From positions 43,434,984 through 43,498,983 of the forward strand of contig NC_088300.1 of assembly GCF_032854445.1 (NCBI RefSeq): a stretch of 64,000 nt of DNA, written 5' to 3'. Below, piece by piece: positions 34,101-44,911 of this stretch. A model generated the notes under the pieces. It was not told where the DNA came from and ran no database searches. It saw nothing but the letters and a program-made list of their open reading frames with translations. How positions within the stretch are numbered: the stretch's first letter is position 1; every line of letters starts with the position of its first letter. The position numbers and the translations under genes are program-made. The DNA comes from Liolophura sinensis. Its lineage: Eukaryota > Mollusca > Polyplacophora > Chitonida > Chitonidae.

Positions 34101-37100
34101 TTGCCTGTCTTTGCATGGAGACTGTGTTCCATAAGTTCTAGTTTATGACCGATTACAAAAGTTAAAGGTTTCGTCAAGTAAAACTTCATACGTGGGTTAA
34201 TGAAAGATGGATTCATGAGTTTAAATCCACCAATAATTCCATTTTCACGTTTACTTTAAACAAAATGCAAGAACACAGAGCTAGACTGTGAACGTTAAAT
34301 GGGCGGCTTTGCACGCCTTTGAACAACACCTGAGAAAGATGGTATATCAGGTGTGTTCGCTACACCTTTGACACGAGAATGAATTGCTGCACGCTATGGT
34401 GCGTGATCTGCTCTTGTCAAATTTAATTAACTCATCCAAGAAACTGAAGTTTATGAACGTGTAGGCTATTAACACAGATAACTGTTACATTTATAACTGT
34501 TGAAGTTTCAAACCGTTTCATAGTGTCACATTTAGGGTAAACTTGACAAGCAGGGCCAACATTTCTCTGATTATCCTGTTTGGACAAAATCACTTGTCAA
34601 AACTGAGGCCTCATCCTTCAGGCTAGAATCACTAGCAGTAAAATAATCAACAAAAAGTCATTTCCTACCCATTTTGAATTCCCAATACTTTGGTCTCTAT
34701 GCCAAACCAGGCTATCCACTCCCCATGCATTTTGGTTAAGCTTACCCATAAACAAGTGTTAAGCCATCTGAATTCTGGAATAGTCATACTAATATATACA
34801 TTACACATGTAAAGTCATCGAGCATATGTCTTGCTGTGTTATTAAAGTGAACAGTAAATGTTATAACCGATATTTTGGAAGGAACCTTAGTTCTTACTGT
34901 TAACATATTACTTATGTTTAAATACTGTTTATCAACGATTAGAATTAGATGACTGTGATCAGTCATTTTTTTCTGTGATCACCTTTTACCGTGCGGGCCG
35001 TCCTCGACCAGCACTTGTCTAATGAACTTGCCGGTTGATGGGGAGTGTTCTCGGTTGACAACATCACCGAGGGCCATGAAGGTTTGTACACCTTGGCCCA
35101 CATCTGTAACAAAGTCCTGATTGCTTCGGGACATCTGTAAGTGAGTATAGTTCTGGTGTATTTCTAATTAACATATCTCAAGAAGTAGGTGAAAAAATAA
35201 CCAGGAAAACCAGGAGTTACGCAGAAAAGTGTTGCGAAATCTTACACCTCTCGGACAGCCATTATCGCTTGTCAGGTCATTACTGAGATCAAAACATTTA
35301 TCCATTACCCGAACACCTCCTACGCACTGTAGTCACGACTACTGCATGAATTTCAACGGTAGTCTTGTATACAAATGATATTTGCCAACACGTAAAGTGA
35401 AACATAGAAAACTCGATAAGAAAAAATGATAATCATGTGACGTGACACCGTGAGGCGGCCAAAATGTGATCATGATATTGCTACCACCTTTGGGGCGCTG
35501 CCAAAATGTGACCATGGTATGGCCTGTACGGCTGTCATGTCGACAAAATAGCACCATGATATGGCCAATATCGCTGTGATGTGGCCTCTATATGGCCCTG
35601 TTACAACTATGTAACCATTAAAACAAAGCTTGAGGGAAATGACAGGTGAGGATGAAAAATTTCCTATACCTCTCGATAGCTTACCTGTTTGCCATTCTTC
35701 CCAGAGGCACCAAGGGAATGGTTCGAGTTCCTGTTTGTTGTTACCTTCTGCTTGTCCATGGAAACAGTCCCTTTAATAGAAGACGCAAGTTTGATTCTTC
35801 TTAACTGATTATTAGTATTAAAGTGAACATAAAATCATGTCAATTACGAATAAATGATAACATAAGCATTTGACTGATATAAAGCAAAATGCCAGTACTT
35901 GTATCAAGTTCTTAGCACCAGCCGTTTGATGATAGCCATGAGAACTCTGAAACAAGAAAAAAGATTCTAAAACACATTAGAGTAAGCATTAAAGAATAAT
36001 GAAAAATGCCAGCATATAACTCGGTTTTTCAGTCCTTTTTACAACTACTTTTTATTGTATACTAATTTCACTTTTGCACTCAAGTGGGGTTACCCAGTCC
36101 AAATGTAAGGTTAACAAATATGTATCTCTGGACTATAGCATTGAAAGGTGGTTACCAGGGTTACGGTTCGGGTCGCCATGAGAGTTGCCGGCAGACTGAG
36201 CAGACTCCTGTTTGACAGGTGTAGCCTGCACAGGGCTCCGATGTACTGGCACAGCGTGCTTAGACTGAGTAAATTTCTCTCGCACTTGTTGAAGAACGCG
36301 TTCTTCTTCGTCAGAGTTGCCCCAAAGATTGATCTCTGCTCAACGCAAACAGAACACCTGAGTATCATACGCATGTGTACGTCGAAGAAATCCTAATCTT
36401 CAAGCACACATAACACACACTCACAAGCGTTATAAACTGAAGGTTTTGTATATGGCTTAAACAAATGTGACTTAAGATTAAAACAGCTGAAGGAGGATAT
36501 TTGAAAATGATAAAGCATCAAACTAACAGTATATCTGAACATTTCATGATGCGGAATGATATATACCCTCGGATTCGACTGTGGGTTTGGGGTCATACAG
36601 CTTTCCTTTACGGGATCTACCGGGTGCCTTTGGGGTTTTATCAGGAAGATCGCCATCTGAGGAAAAATTAAAATTTTCAGTTCACTCTCATAAAAAAACC
36701 CAACACAAATTCCGAAAACTGAAACCTGTATTTAACAATGATCTAGTGTCCATTGTCACATTTAAAAGGAAAGAACTGGTAACTTTTCGTCAAGTCTTGG
36801 TATGCCCCATCCTATAGGTCTGGACATGTAATCTTATGAATGACTGCTTTACCTGTACTGCACATTCCTTGGAAATTGTACGGAGGGTTTAACTTGTCGG
36901 AGTTTGGGACATCACCTTGCAACATAGTTTTGTCAATAAACTTGTTCGTTGAGTTCCTACACACACAAAAGAAGATTTATGTTATAAGGTAATGTCAAAA
37001 TTCCCACAGACAAATCATCATTAATTTACAATCCAGTCATTTCTATCCATGTAAAGAGTACTTTATTGTTTATCTGAACACAAAGATACAACTTTACGAA

Positions 37101-38026
37101 CGACTCTTATTGAGATAAAACATCATGACAAACGCAGCGTGTATTATACCTTAATATTTAATAACGTTCTCTTTTATGTTACTATCGACATTTTACACCA
37201 TAGTTGACCATATGACTAAAGCATGACCACTACAAACAGAAGTAATCAAAATAGACCAAGGAGAGTTGTACTGTACCAAAGCCCATTTTCACAAACTACA
37301 ATTCACAAACTATCCATGTACATCCTGCTAATGTATGGCACTATAACTTACAGATAACCCCAGATACATAAAAGTTAGCATAAACTGTGAAAGTTCTGTG
37401 AAAGTGGTCAGAATTTAGCAAATTAGTTTAATGAGTAACAGTTCTTACGTCATCGGGATTTTCGTCCGGTCTAGAGATTTCTCCCTTTCTTGAATTAGCG
37501 GTAAACTCTCGAGACTTTGATCGAGTCACTGCAACAAAGATAACAGTTTCAAGAAAAACATATAATCATCATAATTCGAAGAGACAATCGCTATTGCTGC
37601 ACACTCATGGTGGTTCGAGGATACAAAGGTATATTATCACCTATTCGCATAAACACGTTAGAGTTAAAATACAGGGGCAACAATGTTTTCACTACAGAAA
37701 TAACACCAGTTATGCAAAGCCTGCTTTTGTCAGTAATTAGCTATTACAGTTATGTTATCCTGAAGAACACTGTCATAAAAATACTTTTTTCCTAATCCTG
37801 GAAAACAAACACAGCCCTATGAAATGTGTGCACAACACGCATACGTACACGGCTTAGTTTCTTTCTTTGGCCGCTGCTGGTCCTGCTGGGAATGTTCTGA
37901 AGCCTCCTCGATAGCGTCCATCTCCTTGGGGGGTAGCTGATTAAACCCGGTGACACGAGGTCCCCGGGGAGTAATAGAGAAGTCCAGCATAGAGCTGTCC
38001 CAGTCAGAATCAGTGTCGTCCGCCAT
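30715..38026 (-). CDS. Spliced gene for an unrecognised membrane-tailed protein of about 420 residues (overview)
   Basis: Nine coding exons on the minus strand, read by splice sites and phase: 38026-37849 (or to 37845), 37528-37449, 36956-36853, 36656-36567, 36335-36156, 35770-35685, 35134-34983, 33646-33557 and 31102-30715. Every junction from 36956 onward keeps frame. If exon 37528-37449 is skipped and the first exon uses the donor at 37845, the product is 423 residues. Layout in that model: acidic, low-complexity N-terminus (1-214, with WGNSDEEERVLQQ and QATPVKQESAQSAG); a denser, conserved-looking segment (215-298, with FVTDVGQGVQTFMALGDVV and GKRYLYQFDQSNMQYYEVE); then a hydrophobic C-terminus (about 309-330, 353-386, 390-406) ending in a short polar tail. 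It is probably membrane-associated through the C-terminus. I do not recognise the family and assign no function. Confidence 0.85.
32063..32643. mobile_element. TA-flanked MITE with ~60-bp terminal inverted repeats, in an intron
   Basis: Left end AGTCTATTTCTTTTAGAGAG then TCGCCTATATTCAGCTC; the right end is its reverse complement (GAGCTGAATGTAGGCGACTC then TCTAAATGAAATAGACT). Similarity extends about 60 bp inward with a small indel. TA dinucleotides at 32061-32062 and 32644-32645 fit a TA target duplication. The 580-bp element has no coding capacity. It lies in the intron between the last two exons of the minus-strand gene. Confidence 0.8.
33557..33646 (-). CDS. Coding exon 8 of the minus-strand gene
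   Basis: Acceptor TATCTTCTCACAG at 33647, donor AAAA|GTAAGTG at 33556: both strong. 90 nt, entry phase 2 and exit phase 2. It encodes YLYQFDQSNMQYYEVEDV followed by a Ser-rich stretch and MPRLAEK. The Tyr/Gln-dense wording looks constrained and is probably part of a folded domain continuing from the preceding exon. Confidence 0.88.
34983..35134 (-). CDS. Coding exon 7 of the minus-strand gene
   Basis: Acceptor CTCACTTACAG at 35135, entry phase 0. It encodes MSRSNQDFVTDVGQGVQTFM, then ALGDVVNREHSPSTGKFIRQ and VLVEDGPHGKR. The donor at 34982 (AAAAG|GTGATC) gives exit phase 2, which matches the next exon. A nearby GTAAAA donor would give phase 1 and break the frame, so I prefer the first despite its weaker consensus. 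Confidence 0.83.
35685..35770 (-). CDS. Coding exon 6 of the minus-strand gene
   Basis: Acceptor TCTTCTATTAAAG at 35771 (unusual A at -3) and strong donor AACAG|GTAAGC at 35684. 86 nt, entry phase 1, exit phase 0. It encodes TVSMDKQKVTTNRNSNHSLG then ASGKNGKQ, a hydrophilic, low-complexity stretch. Confidence 0.78.
36156..36335 (-). CDS. Coding exon 5 of the minus-strand gene
   Basis: Acceptor TTCTGTTTGCGTTGAGCAG at 36336; donor CCCTG|GTAACC at 36155. 180 nt, entry and exit phase 1. It encodes INLWGNSDEEERVLQQVREK then a Pro/Gln/Ser-rich stretch (VHRSPVQATPVKQESAQSAG). A competing open frame on the same strand (36374-36111) needs no splice sites but has poor composition; phase agreement with both neighbours favours this reading. 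Confidence 0.82.
36567..36656 (-). CDS. Coding exon 4 of the minus-strand gene
   Basis: Acceptor TAATTTTTCCTCAG at 36657; donor CGAGG|GTATAT at 36566. 90 nt, entry and exit phase 1. It encodes GDLPDKTPKAPGRSRKGKLY then DPKPTVESE. The join to the next exon forms a Glu codon (ESE-E-INLWG). Confidence 0.82.
36853..36956 (-). CDS. Coding exon 3 of the minus-strand gene
   Basis: Acceptor TTTTGTGTGTGTAG at 36957; donor TACAG|GTAAAG at 36852. 104 nt. Only one frame is open and it needs entry phase 2; exit is phase 1. It encodes NSTNKFIDKTMLQGDVPNSD then KLNPPYNFQGMCST. The required entry phase does not match the exit phase of the exon at 37449-37528 (see findings). Confidence 0.8.
37449..37528 (-). 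CDS. Candidate coding exon 2 of the minus-strand gene (possibly alternative)
   Basis: Acceptor ATCTTTGTTGCAG at 37529 and donor GATGAC|GTAAGA at 37448 are both good. The only open frame enters in phase 1, matching the GTACGT donor of the upstream exon (join gives a Leu codon), and exits in phase 0. It encodes TRSKSREFTANSRKGEISRP then DENPDD. Exit phase 0 would put the next identified exon out of frame, so either a small exon was missed or this exon belongs to an alternative transcript. Confidence 0.6.
37849..38026 (-). CDS. First coding exon of the minus-strand gene, with start codon
   Basis: ATG at 38026-38024 lies immediately after an acceptor (GATCAGATTACAG), so a 5' UTR exon is spliced directly to the start codon. 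It encodes an acidic start (MADDTDSDWDSSMLDFSITP) and then a Pro/Glu/Gln-rich stretch (QLPPKEMDAIEEASEHSQQD). Two donors are possible: 37848 (CCGT|GTACGT, phase 1) and 37844 (GTAC|GTATGC, phase 2). The first fits exon 37449-37528; the second fits exon 36853-36956 directly. Confidence 0.8.
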
Positions 38027-39676
38027 CTGTAATCTGATCAATAGCAATATACCAGTAATGGTCAGATCAATTATTATAGGTAGGCCTGCCGACATTTCAC
38101 TTTATAAGGTTTTGTTTCTTTTGGTGGGGAAGGAGGTAAGGGTTGGGAGGAGCTTACTGAAATAAGAGTGACTGAAATATACTACACTTTTGAAGATAAA
38201 AATACATGTATACATATTTAGCCAGCCTCTGTTTGAAGGGCATAAGGTGAGCTTGTCCGTGGTATTAAAAAGTCTATATAATCAAGTCAGATTCAAAGGA
38301 ATTATTTTCTCGCCACAATATCAAATGGATGCGATACAGCCATTCAAAACGGCGCACATGTGGAAAGTTTTCGTTTTATTCGCACCAACAGCACCAGAGA
38401 CATGGAGGTGAAAAGATTGTCTGCACCACGTGGAAGTTAATTTCAAAAAAAAAAAAAAACTCTGCTTCACGGCATCATAAGTACAAAGCTAGGCTTTCCT
38501 GACGCTTACAATTTACACTACACATATATATGATGTGCAGGTTGCTCTGTTGTCTGACATGCTATATAATTCCCTGTTATTATGAGCCCTAGTTCTCAGA
38601 ATATCGATCAGCGTTGTTCATTTGCCTCTTATCTTGTTATCCTTCACCTCGTCATCTAGTAATCACTGCCTCATGTAAGTGAAGTGTCCACATTGTCTAA
38701 AATATGTATCCACTCATTCAGTGGTATTATACGCAGCCAAAAACATAAAGGGATCTCGAAACAGTGCTTAATAGCCCTGTCATAGATGACTTCCTAGATA
38801 ATTTCGACTCTAATATTATTATATAGAATCTACAAAAGTTACACTCCAAGGCAATTTCAACGGTAAAGATACACGTATACGCAGAGATAAAAGTCAACCC
38901 CGAAGTACAGCGGTGAAAAAGTTATTAGAAACATTGATGTCCCAGTCCTTCGGCAGGGTTTCACTCGTTTTTATCAGTATTTTCTAAGAGCCGCGCGGGC
39001 AACAGATGGATAAAAGATCAGCGAACGAGCTAAAGCCATTTGTAATTGTAGTTCTTCATTTCTCGAATGAGGATACCCCACAGCTAAACAGCAACCGGGG
39101 GTCTGCAAATATATACAATCATACGGTACACAAGGCTGACCTATATGTCTACGTGTACCCATAATCATTATCGTAATTATATGGCCAATATAATACAAAT
39201 AAAATTAGCATAGTTCCTCATGTAGTAATTTATATAGGCCTACCTATCCACAGACCTAAAGTTTGTTTATAATCATCAAGGAATGCATTTAACCAAATAA
39301 ATGTTGGGACCTTTTCTGTTGGGGTAAAAAATCTGATGTTCATTGGAAACATAAGTTTTATAAATATTTTGAGCAAATGTAAGTGATTGAAAATTGTGAC
39401 AGCTTAATACAACCGACAATGTTTTTACATAATTTATAAAATCATCAATTTACCGCACTCCATTTTAATGTTCTAGGTTTTAATTTCAACCATCCTTGTA
39501 GCTCAGCTAAGGGAGGTAAATTATCAGAAATTGTTTAAAAAAATAGAGCTCTACACTTAATTCAACTACCATTCTTGATACATCGTTTTGATTTAGGACG
39601 TACAGGTAAGCCTACTACATGAAGTTCAACCTTCTCTAAATCAACCATGTTCTAGAATTACGAAGTAAACACTTAC

Positions 39677-39800
39677 CGTTAATTGGGTCTTTAATGACGT
39701 AAAACACTGCAATAGTAACCAAGTTGATATTTCACGCAGAATTTCCACGAACAAGTTCAAACAAGTTCAGACAGCATTCTGACAGCTTTTGTTTTTTACG
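39677..39800 (-). other. Probable noncoding first exon of the minus-strand gene
   Basis: A consensus donor, TTAACG|GTAAGTG, lies at 39676 on the minus strand, 1.65 kb upstream of the acceptor that abuts the start codon. The 5' limit (transcription start) is not visible and 39800 is only a guess; no TATA box was found. Confidence 0.5.
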
Positions 39801-41303
39801 CCTGACGACAGTAGAGAGAGGTAGCCAAACCTACCTCCAAACGCAAAAGAATGTACCTACTGAGACTGGTGCTTGAGAAGGCCAGGCGCGCGTCCCTTCA
39901 CAGTTGAGTGAGTTTCGGCTAATCTTGTCTCACATGTATCTGTGAAAGCATAACATCGGAATCACTAACATCGGGGACCAATATAGCATGTTATAGTGAG
40001 TGGTCCAAGCTAATATAAAATAGGCAAGGCCGAACGAAGTGTATGTGTAGGCCTCCATAGGCCTATATATCTATCAGGTAAATTAATAACGGCAACTAAT
40101 TTATTTATCTATTTGATAGGTGTTTTACGCCGTAAGCAAGAATATTTCACTTATACGACGGCGGCCAGCTTTATGGTGGGATGAAACCAATATATTATCT
40201 ACATTTAGGCCTTACATAGAGTAGTAGAAGTTTAGACGATATATACATACATGTATATGTATATATGTGGGTCATAGACATGGTGTATCTGTAGGATGAA
40301 TGCGTTAAGCCTTCAACCTGTGGCCACGTCCAACTGCATCCCATACTGCCCTGCATAGATTTTATACGCTTTGCTGGGGAAGAAATGCAACAAAAAGGAG
40401 GATGAGGCATGAAGGAAATATAGTGGTAGGCCAATATGACGGCACAGGAATTTTCAAAAAAAAAAGAACACAGTAAATACAGGAAATTTAATGTAATGGT
40501 ACATTTTGAAAGTAGAGCAAATTTATTCCAAGAACCTACCCGCGGTAAACATTTTTTTTTTGCCTACCGGGTATGTCTCGTAAGAAAAATCTGCAAAATG
40601 GAATGACATTTGTATCTGGATTTTATAACTTTTTGTGTACATATGTGCACTTCGTGTCAGCATCCTGAATTTGCGAAAAATGGTAGATTTTCACATGTAC
40701 ACATCTAAGTTAGTCAATGTACAGCCTTATCACTGACTTCAGTACCTCACTATAAATATACCGTCTGGACTAGAGGTACATGCATTCTTTTAACAAAATC
40801 AGTGCATCTTGATTTTATTTTTTAATCATATTCTAAATTTCACTATAGTCACATATAAAGATCAAGAAATGCACTGAATATTTATACTTTCTACATGCCT
40901 GTTGTTTCTCCATCTGCCCTATTTTACACGTCATCGCATCAGAAAATGCGACATTACACTTACAAAGTAATGTTATCACCTATGACCATATGTTATGCTA
41001 TTACAGAAACGTGTCTGCAGTATAGTACATGTTTACGACGTGTACATAGCTACTGGGGCCACGTTGGGATAATCACACCTGTCCTAACGTGCGGTATGAT
41101 ATCTACATGTTTACAGGCTCGTGTTTGCTGTATTTCAGTCTTTGATTCTCCTTTCGCGATGTCATCTCACAGTAATGAAAAGAGAGTGCATGAGTACATG
41201 TGGGAAAGAGACAGGAAAAATGACAGTTTCGATGGATTTGTATGTCCCAGAAAAGAACTATAGCTCTTGATCAGTGAATTCTAATCTTTATAGCTGTGCT
41301 GTA
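39801..41303. other. Promoter-side flank and unassigned sequence
   Basis: Includes a truncated SINE at 40099-40188 (listed). A frame at 40895-41263 has no splice context or motif. The promoter of the minus-strand gene should be at the left of this interval. Confidence 0.35.
40099..40188 (-). mobile_element. SINE fragment (3' part only)
   Basis: TTTATTTATCTATTTGATAG tail followed by GTGTTTTACGCCGTA and ACGACGGCGGCCAGC; the element stops at ATGGTGGGATGAAACC. It is an anti-parallel, 5'-truncated copy. Confidence 0.85.
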
Positions 41304-41840
41304 TGGTGGCTGATAGCGTCCATTTTTGACCACGCCTTCCGTTCAGAAAACCGCGCCCTCCGCGGGAGCGCGGAACACGCGGAAAGCGCTTCATTAAAAC
41401 CGAGTGCCTTCCGCGTTTTCCGCGACCTCCGCGACCTACGTGTGTTCCGGTTTAATTTTGTGTGATGATATGCATGGACCGTCAGTAAAGATGGCATTAA
41501 TATCGGAGCCGCGGTGGTTGCGATTTTAATAAAACTAAGACATCTGTAGAGTCGAGGAAAACGCGGAAGGCGCGGAGGTCGAGGATGGCGCTGAACCAGG
41601 GCCCTCCATACCTTCCACGTCCTCCACAGGGTCGCAGAGTCCAAGATTTTATTAAAACCGCGACGAACGCGACCTTGCCGCCCGAGGGAACTCGAAGAAG
41701 GTTAAAACTCGCTTTTGTTAAAACCGCGCCCTCCACGCCGTCCGCAGGTTCGCGGAAAACGGGGAGGCTGCGGTTTTCTTCAAACTGCACTTTCCGCGGG
41801 TCGCGGAATGCGCGGTGAAAATGGTCGCTATCAACCTCCA
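41304..41840. mobile_element. CpG-rich MITE with ~40-bp terminal inverted repeats and TA target duplication
   Basis: Left end TGGTGGCTGATAGCGTCCAT then TTTTGACCACGCCTTCCG; the right end reversed reads TGGAGGTTGATAGCGACCAT then TTTCACCGCGCATTCCG. TA flanks both sides (41302-41303 and 41841-41842). The interior is rich in CpG and in repeated motifs such as ATTAAAACCG(C/A)G, TTCCGCG and CCTCCGCG in both orientations, so the two halves are loosely inverted copies of each other. Several Arg/Pro-rich open frames on both strands follow from this composition and are not genes. Confidence 0.82.
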
Positions 41841-41842
41841 TA

Positions 41843-42220
41843 GTTTAGGCATGCTACTGTATTTTCTTATAAATACATCGTATTTAAAAGGATCCAGCCT
41901 TACATTATACTTGTGTTGTCCCATATGAACCATGCAGGAGCATTAGTTCTGTGCAGAACTTGTGGATGCAGGTGTATAGTTAATCCGACTCCGACCACTA
42001 CTTTTCTCCCAGTAAGCCGACTAACAATATTTTTTTTAGACATTTGTTAGATTTTTCATGCACATTAAGTATTTTTTTCTACCACGATTCTAACATAGCA
42101 ATGCCGCAAACATGGTACACATGATTCCTCGGAATGGAGCTGCCATTGTTTCCCAAACCACGACCAGTGCTAAGAATTAGCTTTTTAGTTTAAAAACCTC
42201 TCATTTGTAAAGGACATATA
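41843..42220. other. Unassigned sequence
   Basis: Nothing recognised between the MITE and the 0.9-kb repeat. Confidence 0.4.
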
Positions 42221-43060
42221 TGGTAAGGCGGAGAATCGGTCCCAAGAGAGGTGCGATAAGAAAGTGCAAATATCAAAATCACAGTACATTTCTATATAAG
42301 TGTACCGAGAATAAAACTTGGTCGTAACAACAAGTTATATGGCCAAAAAAGAGATCATCACCAAAAATGCACTCTCGATCAAAAACGCCAATTTTTCGTT
42401 CAAACGAGGCACTGTATTGTTAATTCACAGTACAAAGATTGACGTTAACCAGACAAATATTTTTACTGAGATATTTGTACATGCTGTCGAAGTTTTGTTT
42501 TGGCTAACGTTTGTCGTCATATTTAAAACATTAATTTTATAATGTGATCAATTTTGTCATTTTGCAGCAAGTTTAAAATCCGTATTTCTGCCATAGTCTG
42601 TTAGGCAACGTTCATAGTACAGTGGACTCACGAAATCAATATGCAGAACAGCTTAGGCCTCAAGAAAGAGTTCGAATCTGTGGTTATTTTTTCGCAGATA
42701 TAGGTCGCCTTGTATTGAATATTTGTCACATGATTTAGAATCAGTAATCGTTAAGGCGTGGGAAACGTGACATATGGCGACCTCTACGAAGTCATAAATC
42801 CTGCATGAATCCTGCATTAGAGCACACCTGGTAATCTATCATTTACATTAATATGCTATCCATAGCGGATATCCATAAGGTTGAAAGTTACATGTCTTAT
42901 ATGTCTATTTTATCCACTGGTCCATAACTGCGCGCGCAGGAATTTTTCACCACTAAGTAATATTTGTGGTGCAATGATTTGCCCCACTGTACAGTTTCGA
43001 ATACAACAAAAGAGAAATTTCAGTGTGACTGGGGCAGGCTACTATTTTATAACTGAATAT
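42221..43060 (+). repeat. Unclassified ~0.9-kb interspersed repeat, copy 2
   Basis: Direct counterpart of 7116-8000. It starts TGGTAAGGCGGAGAATCGG and ends near TTTCAGTGTGACTGGGGC. Differences from copy 1 include scattered substitutions and deletions. No coding capacity is conserved between the two copies. Confidence 0.7.
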
Positions 43061-44420
43061 TAAATATGAACTAAAACTTCTGCTGAACTCCACTGGGTGC
43101 TGGGTTTGGTCCAAATTTTAAATATAAAATATGACTTAATACCAGTATTAGCAAATACACTTTCGAACAACTGTGCCCAGAATACAAAACATCACCCTTC
43201 GATTTCTTTTCTTATTTTGTCTTTGTTGATTTGACGAGAAAGATTGACAGAACATAAAAAACAAAAACAACACCTAATTCAGTTACTGATTACAGAACTG
43301 GCCACTAGCTGTCAGCTGATCAGAAAGCCAGTTCACGTGATTTATTGCATGTGATTTATTGTAGGCAACCTTCAGGAGCTCAAGGTGTTCACGAAAACGA
43401 GTGTCGTCCACTGCATACTGTCATTAATAGTAAAAGTGGGTGAAACACCGTTTCCTAAGGCCGGAATTGAACATGCACCTAATCTGGATTAGGGATTAAC
43501 AGACAACGTCTAAACCACCTCCCTACTCTAAACTACGATTAATTGACGTCGAGCATATGCCGAGAGGAATCTGTACCTAAGCTTATTTGTTTACATGACA
43601 GGCCTTAGGAACGATGAGTATCGGCGAGCTTGCGTGCGAAATATCAGCCATTCTGGAGGTAAAGGCGTTCAGCAGTTTTAAAATAGTGACTTATATCGTC
43701 TTTTTCATGTCGAACTATGGAATAAATAAAAAACATAAATATAAATTTATGTTGTCATGAACTATGTCACTGATGTACATTCATTCACTGTGTGTATGTG
43801 GTCAACGTGGCCATCATATGACTGAATAATTGCGACGTAAAACCCCAAACATACATAGATACACACGTGTTCAAAAGTACCGCCATATAGTATGCCTAAT
43901 ATAATCTTCAACAGACATCGATCTTTTAATTGTTTTTTATTTTTGTGTACAAAAAGGTCGTTGCACTTTGTTTGAGCCATCTATATAGTGCATAAGCGAG
44001 ACAGAAGCTGCCTGTACACAGAAGAACATAATGTGACAGATGCATGCTTACCAATGCAACGACTCGGAAGCCGCTCAGAGCTCGTGCGTGTTGTTCAGTT
44101 AAAAGCTTTCGTACTTGTTATCGATCCTGAATTCCAGGCTGATTAACGCAGACATGTTCGCTTGACTTGGCGAAACGGAAACGGTGCTGCTGACTGGGAA
44201 GGCATGGTATAAGCCTTCTTGCTAGACTTGATAGAGATTAATCCTCTGTGATGCCTTTTAATATAGCCTACATACGTGTACATCAGAAATAGGGCACACT
44301 GATCTGAAACTATATATGTGTGTATTTTAGTCTACTGCGTAGTGGCCCCCTTGTCATCGTTAATGTCGCATGACAACGACTGCAGCTTTTAACAAGAGTG
44401 GTATCTTTTTATGTTGTATA
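43061..44420. other. Mostly unassigned; one weak exon candidate
   Basis: Contains the small exon candidate at 43602-43658, listed separately. A minus-strand frame at 43762-43980 has no support. Confidence 0.35.
43602..43658 (+). CDS. Weak candidate first coding exon
   Basis: Acceptor-like TTTACATGACAG at 43601, ATG at 43614 and donor CTGGAG|GTAAAG at 43658/43659, phase 0. It encodes MSIGELACEISAILE, a plausible amphipathic start. No partner exon was found, so this may be chance. Confidence 0.25.
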
Positions 44421-44909
44421 AAGCACCGCCCAGACTATCCACCATCGTTCAACTTTTGTTGACTCCACAGCAAGTTGAATGCTGTTGAGGTAAGTTGAGT
44501 GTCCAGTCCACACTACAGATTAGATAGGTCAACATTGTTCAACACTGTTGTCGTGTGTTGGGCTGTGTTTTTTTCTTGGTTTTTTTTTACCAAACTTTCT
44601 AGAAATTGGAGGGAAATTTCCATCTTTCTCTCGCATCGCGAGACCATTTTCTCTCCTTCGCCTTTGGTGCCGCCTTATTTCCCATGTCACGTGCTTTAAG
44701 ACGGTCACGTTATTTCTACACGCCCGCTGATTGGCTACTTTCACTCAACTTGACTCATCTTGTTGACAAAAATTTCTGATTCAACAATGTTGAATGGTGT
44801 TGAGTGCTGTTGAACAAAGCTGAGGAACCCGTCCAGACTACTCAACACGTCTGAACCTGTTGCTGAGTAAACAAAAGTTGAGTGGTGTTGAACAGTCTGG
44901 ACAGGGCTT
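44421..44909. mobile_element. TA-flanked MITE with GTTGAA-type subterminal repeats
   Basis: Terminal inverted repeats: left AAGCACCGCCCAGACTATCC, right (reversed) AAGCCCTGTCCAGACTGTTC; both continue into CAACTTTTGTT(G/T)ACTC. TA at 44419-44420 and 44910-44911 is the probable target duplication. Inside both ends are many copies of GTTGAA/TTCAAC (for example GTTCAACACTGTTG, GTTGAATGGTGTTGAGTG). 489 bp, noncoding; the small frames on both strands are incidental. Confidence 0.82.
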
Positions 44910-44911
44910 TA

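Noticed and set aside
36111-36374. 87-codon minus-strand frame overlapping coding exon 5
   Set aside because: It is a different frame from the one supported by splice sites and by phase agreement with both neighbouring exons; its Leu/Cys-rich product looks like a shifted reading.
41288-41841. Several long Arg/Pro/Ala-rich frames on both strands
   Set aside because: They follow from the CpG-rich repeated interior of a MITE with terminal inverted repeats; all frames are partly open.
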